From an uncultured Acetobacteraceae bacterium (GTDB lineage Bacteria; Pseudomonadota; Alphaproteobacteria; Acetobacterales; Acetobacteraceae), in assembly GCA_903918315.1 (NCBI GenBank), contig CAIXEA010000016.1:1-64000 (forward strand): a DNA stretch of 64,000 bases, read 5' to 3'. The notes beneath the pieces were generated by a model, which saw only the letters and a list, made by a program, of their open reading frames with translations, was not told the DNA's origin and did no database searches. The position numbers and the translations under genes were made by a program. Position 1 is the first letter of the stretch. Each line of letters begins with the position of its first letter. Shown piece after piece: positions 56,669 to 64,000 of this stretch.

Positions 56669-57610
56669 TCAGCCGGCATCCACCAATGGGGCGGCGGTTC
56701 GCTGGAAATGCCCGAACCGCAAGCTGACGGCGTGGGTCTGGCCGTGCAGATCGATGACCTCCGTCGTCGCGTTGGGGTCGAAGCGGATGTCCTTCTGCCC
56801 CGCGAGATGCACGATCCCCACCGTCGCATAGGGATAATAGAATTCGACGATCGCGGGGCGGCTGAGGTCCACGCGCCAGGGTCTGATGTAGTTGCAGGTC
56901 GTCGGCAGCAACTCGACCGGCAGACCGTCCAGATAGACCGCCAGCCCCATGGCGATCTGGTCGGAGGTAAAGGGCTTGCCGCCGTTGCGGAAGATGAAGG
57001 CCTGCCAGCGCCGCAGCGCGGGCCAATGGGGCGAATCGGCCCGCAGCGCGAAGACCCCGGCATTGAGCAAGGCCCGCGTGCCGAGATCGCGCAGCACGTT
57101 CAACGACAGCCCGGCATGGCGGCCGTTTTTGAAATTGAAGGTCCGCAGTTGTGCCAGGCCGCCGATACCGCCGAACAGGAAGCGGACATCGACCTGCCGC
57201 TCCCAATAGCGGCCGCCGCCTGGGACGATCGCCAGCGCACCGCGCTGCTGCGCGGCGCCGAACATGAGTTCGACCGCGCGGTAGTCCTGGACCCAGGTAT
57301 CGGCGTCGAGCCACAGCAAGGTGTCGAAGCCCGGAAACAGCACGTCGAGCCAAAGTTTGCCGAAATTCGCCGCCAAGGCCGGGTGTTTGCGCAGCGCCCC
57401 CTTGGGGAAGGCGGGATCATCCGGGACCTGGACGACCTGTGCACCGGCTGCGCGCAGCGAGGCGGCCTGCTGTGGCGTCAGTCCGGCGTCGATCACCCCG
57501 AACGCCGGCGGCTGGTCCGGGGCGGCGGCACGGAGCGACTGCCATAATTCCTGGATCAGCGGGAAATAAACCGAGTCGCCGCCGGTGACGACAATTGCGG
57601 GTTGGGTCAT
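56669..57610 (-). CDS. Glycosyltransferase-like protein (GT-A-like, DxD motif)
   Basis: FGKLWLDVLFPGFDTLLWLDADTWVQDYRAVELMFGAA; LNAGVFALRADSPHW. Confidence 0.65.
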   Translation of the reverse strand: MTQPAIVVTGGDSVYFPLIQELWQSLRAAAPDQPPAFGVIDAGLTPQQAASLRAAGAQVVQVPDDPAFPKGALRKHPALAANFGKLWLDVLFPGFDTLLWLDADTWVQDYRAVELMFGAAQQRGALAIVPGGGRYWERQVDVRFLFGGIGGLAQLRTFNFKNGRHAGLSLNVLRDLGTRALLNAGVFALRADSPHWPALRRWQAFIFRNGGKPFTSDQIAMGLAVYLDGLPVELLPTTCNYIRPWRVDLSRPAIVEFYYPYATVGIVHLAGQKDIRFDPNATTEVIDLHGQTHAVSLRFGHFQRTAAPLVDAG

Positions 57611-57805
57611 GCGGAGTGGGGGAAATCGGCCATGGCGCATGATAAAGAGCGGGTTCGGCCGCCGTCCAGCCATGGTGCGGGATCGCTTTGACGCATTTTC
57701 CTGACCTCGGACGTGTTGCCTGCCCGGGAACCCCATGTTAGACGCCCCGCTGCCGGTCGGGCGGCCGGTCCTTTTCACGCCCGCGTTTCGGCGCGGCCTA
57801 TCGAT

Positions 57806-58387
57806 ATGGAACACCCCGTGGCGTCAGAAGCTACGACAATCGCATCTGGTGGCGGTCTGGTCGATCGCTATGCGGCCGCGCTCTATGCTCATGCCGATGA
57901 CCTCAACGCGCTCGACGCGGTGGTGTCGGAGATGGATGCGCTCGGCCGCCTCATTGATTCCAGCGCTGATCTGCGCCGCATGCTCGAATCCCCGTTGATC
58001 GATGTCGCCAGCGCCACCAAGGCCGCCATGGCGATCCTGGAATCGCATGGTTTCGGTAAGGCGGTTCGTGATTTCGTCGGCGTGATCGCGGGCAACCGCC
58101 GCCTGAAGGCGCTGCGGGAGATCGTGGTGGCCTTCGCGTCTCTGGTGGCTGAACGCCGGGGCATCACCACCGCCCATGTCGCCTCGGCGCAACCCTTGAA
58201 TGATGTGCAGCGCCAGTCGCTGCGTGCCCGTTTGATCGAAGCCGGTTACGGCAACGTCAATATTCTGGAGCATGTCCAGCCGGACCTGCTCGGCGGCCTG
58301 GTCGTCCGGATCGGTGCCCGCTTGTATGACACCAGTTTGAAATCCCGGCTGCAACGTTTGCAGTACGCCATGAAGGGAGCCGCTTGA
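57806..58387 (+). CDS. atpH: F1F0 ATP synthase delta subunit
   Basis: [28 protein letters not shown]; first of atpHAGDC. Confidence 0.92.
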   Translation: MEHPVASEATTIASGGGLVDRYAAALYAHADDLNALDAVVSEMDALGRLIDSSADLRRMLESPLIDVASATKAAMAILESHGFGKAVRDFVGVIAGNRRLKALREIVVAFASLVAERRGITTAHVASAQPLNDVQRQSLRARLIEAGYGNVNILEHVQPDLLGGLVVRIGARLYDTSLKSRLQRLQYAMKGAA

Positions 58388-58388
58388 T

Positions 58389-59921
<1,533 letters not shown>

Positions 59922-59936
59922 GGGTAGCGACCCGCC

Positions 59937-60815
59937 ATGCCCAGTTTGAAGGCACTGCGCACACGCATCGCGAGCGTGAAGTCGACGCAGAAGATCACCT
60001 CCGCCATGAAGATGGTGGCGGCATCCAAGCTGCGTCGCGCGCAGCAACAGGCGGAAGCGGCACGCCCATACGCCGAACGGATGGATCGCATGGTCAGCGC
60101 TCTGTCCGCGTCGGTGGCGGGCTCGCCCACCGCGCCACAGCTTCTGATCGGGACCGGTCGGGACAAGGTGCATCTGCTGATCGCGGTGACGGCGGATCGT
60201 GGTCTGGCCGGTGCGTTCAACACCAATATCGGACGTGCGACCCGTCTTCTGGCACGACAGCTCGAAGCCGAAGGCAAGACCGTCAAGATCCTGACCGTTG
60301 GCCGCAAGGGGCGTGACTATCTGCGCCGTGAACTGGCATCCCGCCTGATCGATGGCGTGACCTTCGCGGGTAAGCGCCGGATCGACTTCAACGACGCCGA
60401 AGGCATCAGCACCACCATCACCACGATGCTGGCTGCCGGTGAGATCGATGTCGCGACCTTGGTCTACAACAAGTTCAAGTCGGTGATCGCGCAGGAAGTG
60501 ACGCAGCAGCAGATCATTCCGGCGCCGCCACCTGAAGGCCAGACGGCCGAAGCCAGCAGCGCCGGCTATGACTATGAGCCGGATGAGGAAACCATCCTCG
60601 CGCAGTTGCTGCCGCAGGCGCTGGCGATCCAGGTCTACCGCGCGTTGCTGGAAAGTGCCGCCGGGGAGCATGGGGCGCGGATGACCGCGATGGACAACGC
60701 CACGCGCAATGCCGGCGACATGATCAAGCGGTTGACGCAGAACTACAATCGGGCCCGCCAGGCCAACATCACCAAAGAACTTATCGAGATCATCTCCGGC
60801 GCCGAAGCCGTCTGA
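59937..60815 (+). CDS. atpG: F1F0 ATP synthase gamma subunit
   Basis: [36 protein letters not shown]. Confidence 0.98.
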   Translation: MPSLKALRTRIASVKSTQKITSAMKMVAASKLRRAQQQAEAARPYAERMDRMVSALSASVAGSPTAPQLLIGTGRDKVHLLIAVTADRGLAGAFNTNIGRATRLLARQLEAEGKTVKILTVGRKGRDYLRRELASRLIDGVTFAGKRRIDFNDAEGISTTITTMLAAGEIDVATLVYNKFKSVIAQEVTQQQIIPAPPPEGQTAEASSAGYDYEPDEETILAQLLPQALAIQVYRALLESAAGEHGARMTAMDNATRNAGDMIKRLTQNYNRARQANITKELIEIISGAEAV

Positions 60816-62279
<1,464 letters not shown>

Positions 62280-62292
62280 TCAGGGGTTGAAC

Positions 62293-62700
62293 ATGGCTGT
62301 CTCGCTGGAAATCGTCAGCCCGGAAAAGCTGCTGCTGTCCCGATCCGTGGACATGGTGGTCATCCCGGCGGCGGAGGGCGACATGGGCGTGCTGAAAGGC
62401 CACTCGCCCATGATCGTGACGCTGCGCGGCGGCACTATCGCGCTGTACGAGGGTGACCGGATCACGGACAAGTTGTTCGTCTCCGGCGGCTTCGCGGAAG
62501 TCACCACCGAGCGATGCACGGTGCTGGCAACAGAAGTGCTGCCGGTAGCCGAAGTCTCTCGTGCAGCCGCTGACAAGCGTCTGTCTGATGCCGAGGCCGC
62601 CTATACGATAGCGGCCAAGCAAGGAACAGCCGCGGAAGATGCCGCGCTCGTGTCGCTGCAATCGGCTCGGGCGATGGTTGAGGCCGCAAGCGCGGCCTAA
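62293..62700 (+). CDS. atpC: F1F0 ATP synthase epsilon subunit
   Basis: MAVSLEIVSPEKLLLSRSVDMVVIPAAEGDMGVLKGHSPMIVTLRGGTI. Confidence 0.96.
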   Translation: MAVSLEIVSPEKLLLSRSVDMVVIPAAEGDMGVLKGHSPMIVTLRGGTIALYEGDRITDKLFVSGGFAEVTTERCTVLATEVLPVAEVSRAAADKRLSDAEAAYTIAAKQGTAAEDAALVSLQSARAMVEAASAA

Positions 62701-62733
62701 AGGCCGCGCGTCTGTCGGTAATATGCGCGAAAA

Positions 62734-62754
62734 GGGCGGCCGGCGCGGCCGCCC
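62734..62754 (+). terminator. GC-rich hairpin downstream of atpC
   Basis: GGGCGGCC-ggcgc-GGCCGCCC, 8-bp perfect stem; weak U-tract. Confidence 0.5.
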
Positions 62755-62973
62755 GAACGCTCAAGCATTAAATTAAGCGCTCAACCCATTGGGGTTCATT
62801 CTCCGTGCACGCCGATCGAGTGCGGCGTTCTGCGTTATTTATTTTAATTTGGCATGGAAATTCGACGCCAATATGCTATACACCGTCTGGTTATCGTAAC
62901 AGAGGCCTTTGAGGTGTCTTTTCTTTCTGCGATTTGGCGTTCCATTATACACAGAAGCGTTCATTGCCTCCTC

Positions 62974-64000
62974 ATGCATCGGCCACTCTGGCTTCTGGTC
63001 AGTCTGACATTCGCGATCGGTATCGCCCAAGCCGCCAGCTTTCTGCCCTGGAACTTTGTTAACGGCGCTGGGGAGGTCTGGAATTTCCCCGGCGGGATCA
63101 TAGAAAACGGTGCCAATGATATGGCCGATGGCATTGTCGGCTATTACTATCAGCTACAGTCGCCGTGGACCCTTCGTTTCCTGTATGCGCCCAATCTGGC
63201 GGCGCCTGGGGGAACCAATACCTTTTGGCTCGATCCCATACCATGGCTGTGTTTCGTCGCTAAAATCGTCCACGGTGTGACAGGCAGCCTGTGGAATCCG
63301 CAGGGCGCGTACATGGCGTCGACGTTGGTGCTGCCTGGCGTTGCGATGGTCATTCTGGTGGCGCAACTCGGACAACGTAATCTCATTGCCGCGATCGCCG
63401 GGACCTTGATCGCGGATTCCACACCTTTTCTGTTGCACCGTTGGGGGCATAGTGCCCTGCAAAGTCAATTTTTGATTATCCTGGCATTGGCGCTTTATGT
63501 GCGATCCAGGCGCCGTCCCGCGGATTGCCCGACAGCGGCGATGTGGATTGCTCTGTTGTCTATAGCGCTGATGACAAACGTTTATTTGTTCGTCATGGTC
63601 GGCGGGGTTTGGGCAGCAGCCTGGATTGACCAAATGCGTCATGGCACCGGACGCACATTTGCCCTGCTGGAAGCCGCCGCGGCGATCGGCACTGCGATCT
63701 TGCTCAGCATCCCACTCGGCGTCCTCGATGATGGGGTTGGCGGTGCGGGCAGTTGGGGCTACGGGGTGTGGTCGATGAATCTCGCCTCCCCGTTTATCCC
63801 TCAGCTGAGTGGCGTCGTCCCTTGGCTCCAGGAGTATCGGCTCGGATTCCCCCAGCAATATGAGGGATTCGCATGGTCTGGATTTGGGGCTGTCACGCTG
63901 GTCCTGGCGGGGCATCGCGTCTGGTTTGATTGGATGCGGCGCCGCGCCATGGCACATTGGCCGCTCATTGGTATTTTCCTGTTCTTTTTTCTCTTTGCTG
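62974..64000 (+). CDS. Multi-TM membrane protein, DUF6311-like (3' end beyond window)
   Basis: Open from ATG 62974 (in-frame GTG 62914) to the window end: MHRPLWLLVSLTFAIGIAQAASFLPWNFVNGAGEVWNFPGG..PQQYEGFAWSGFGAVTLVLAGH; absent from ORF track. Confidence 0.75.
   Translation, partial: MHRPLWLLVSLTFAIGIAQAASFLPWNFVNGAGEVWNFPGGIIENGANDMADGIVGYYYQLQSPWTLRFLYAPNLAAPGGTNTFWLDPIPWLCFVAKIVHGVTGSLWNPQGAYMASTLVLPGVAMVILVAQLGQRNLIAAIAGTLIADSTPFLLHRWGHSALQSQFLIILALALYVRSRRRPADCPTAAMWIALLSIALMTNVYLFVMVGGVWAAAWIDQMRHGTGRTFALLEAAAAIGTAILLSIPLGVLDDGVGGAGSWGYGVWSMNLASPFIPQLSGVVPWLQEYRLGFPQQYEGFAWSGFGAVTLVLAGHRVWFDWMRRRAMAHWPLIGIFLFFFLFA

Overview
GC-rich alphaproteobacterial chromosomal window, probably Rhodospirillales/Acetobacteraceae-like (inferred from gene content only). 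It is mostly ordinary metabolic DNA. Main blocks: a possible IS end plus a MucR/Ros-type regulator; two ThDP-dependent enzymes flanking a stand-alone Lrp/AsnC ligand-binding (RAM) protein; an HpaB-type hydroxylase; a GST-selB pair; an ADP-forming acyl-CoA synthetase; pdxJ; prpE; a DEAD-box helicase and gcdH; a TrmA/RumA-family methyltransferase, NUDIX hydrolase and AlaX; a LivJ-like binding protein; sseA-metC; an MNT-HEPN pair; a PEP-CTERM protein beside a truncated Gfo/Idh/MocA gene; hrpB; a DegQ protease with a two-component system; an fdsGBA-fdhD-fdsD formate dehydrogenase operon; ribA; an orphan response regulator; a Dpp/Opp-type ABC transporter with two tandem binding proteins; a compact cluster with MmgE/PrpD, ICL/PEP-mutase, LeuCD-like and HpaI-like genes; atpHAGDC; and a truncated multi-TM ORF at the right edge. 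I saw no tRNA, rRNA or CRISPR array. The most interesting points are: the candidate acid-degradation and transport cluster at 43.4-56.6 kb; selB without an adjacent selA while the local formate dehydrogenase uses Cys; a perfect LysR-type palindrome upstream of fdsG; the twin binding proteins; the MNT-HEPN module; the His/Asp tract in the MucR homologue; and several genes absent or mis-bounded in the ORF track (transposase fragment, stand-alone RAM protein, fdsD, the edge membrane protein). All homology calls come from reading translations; no database search was run.
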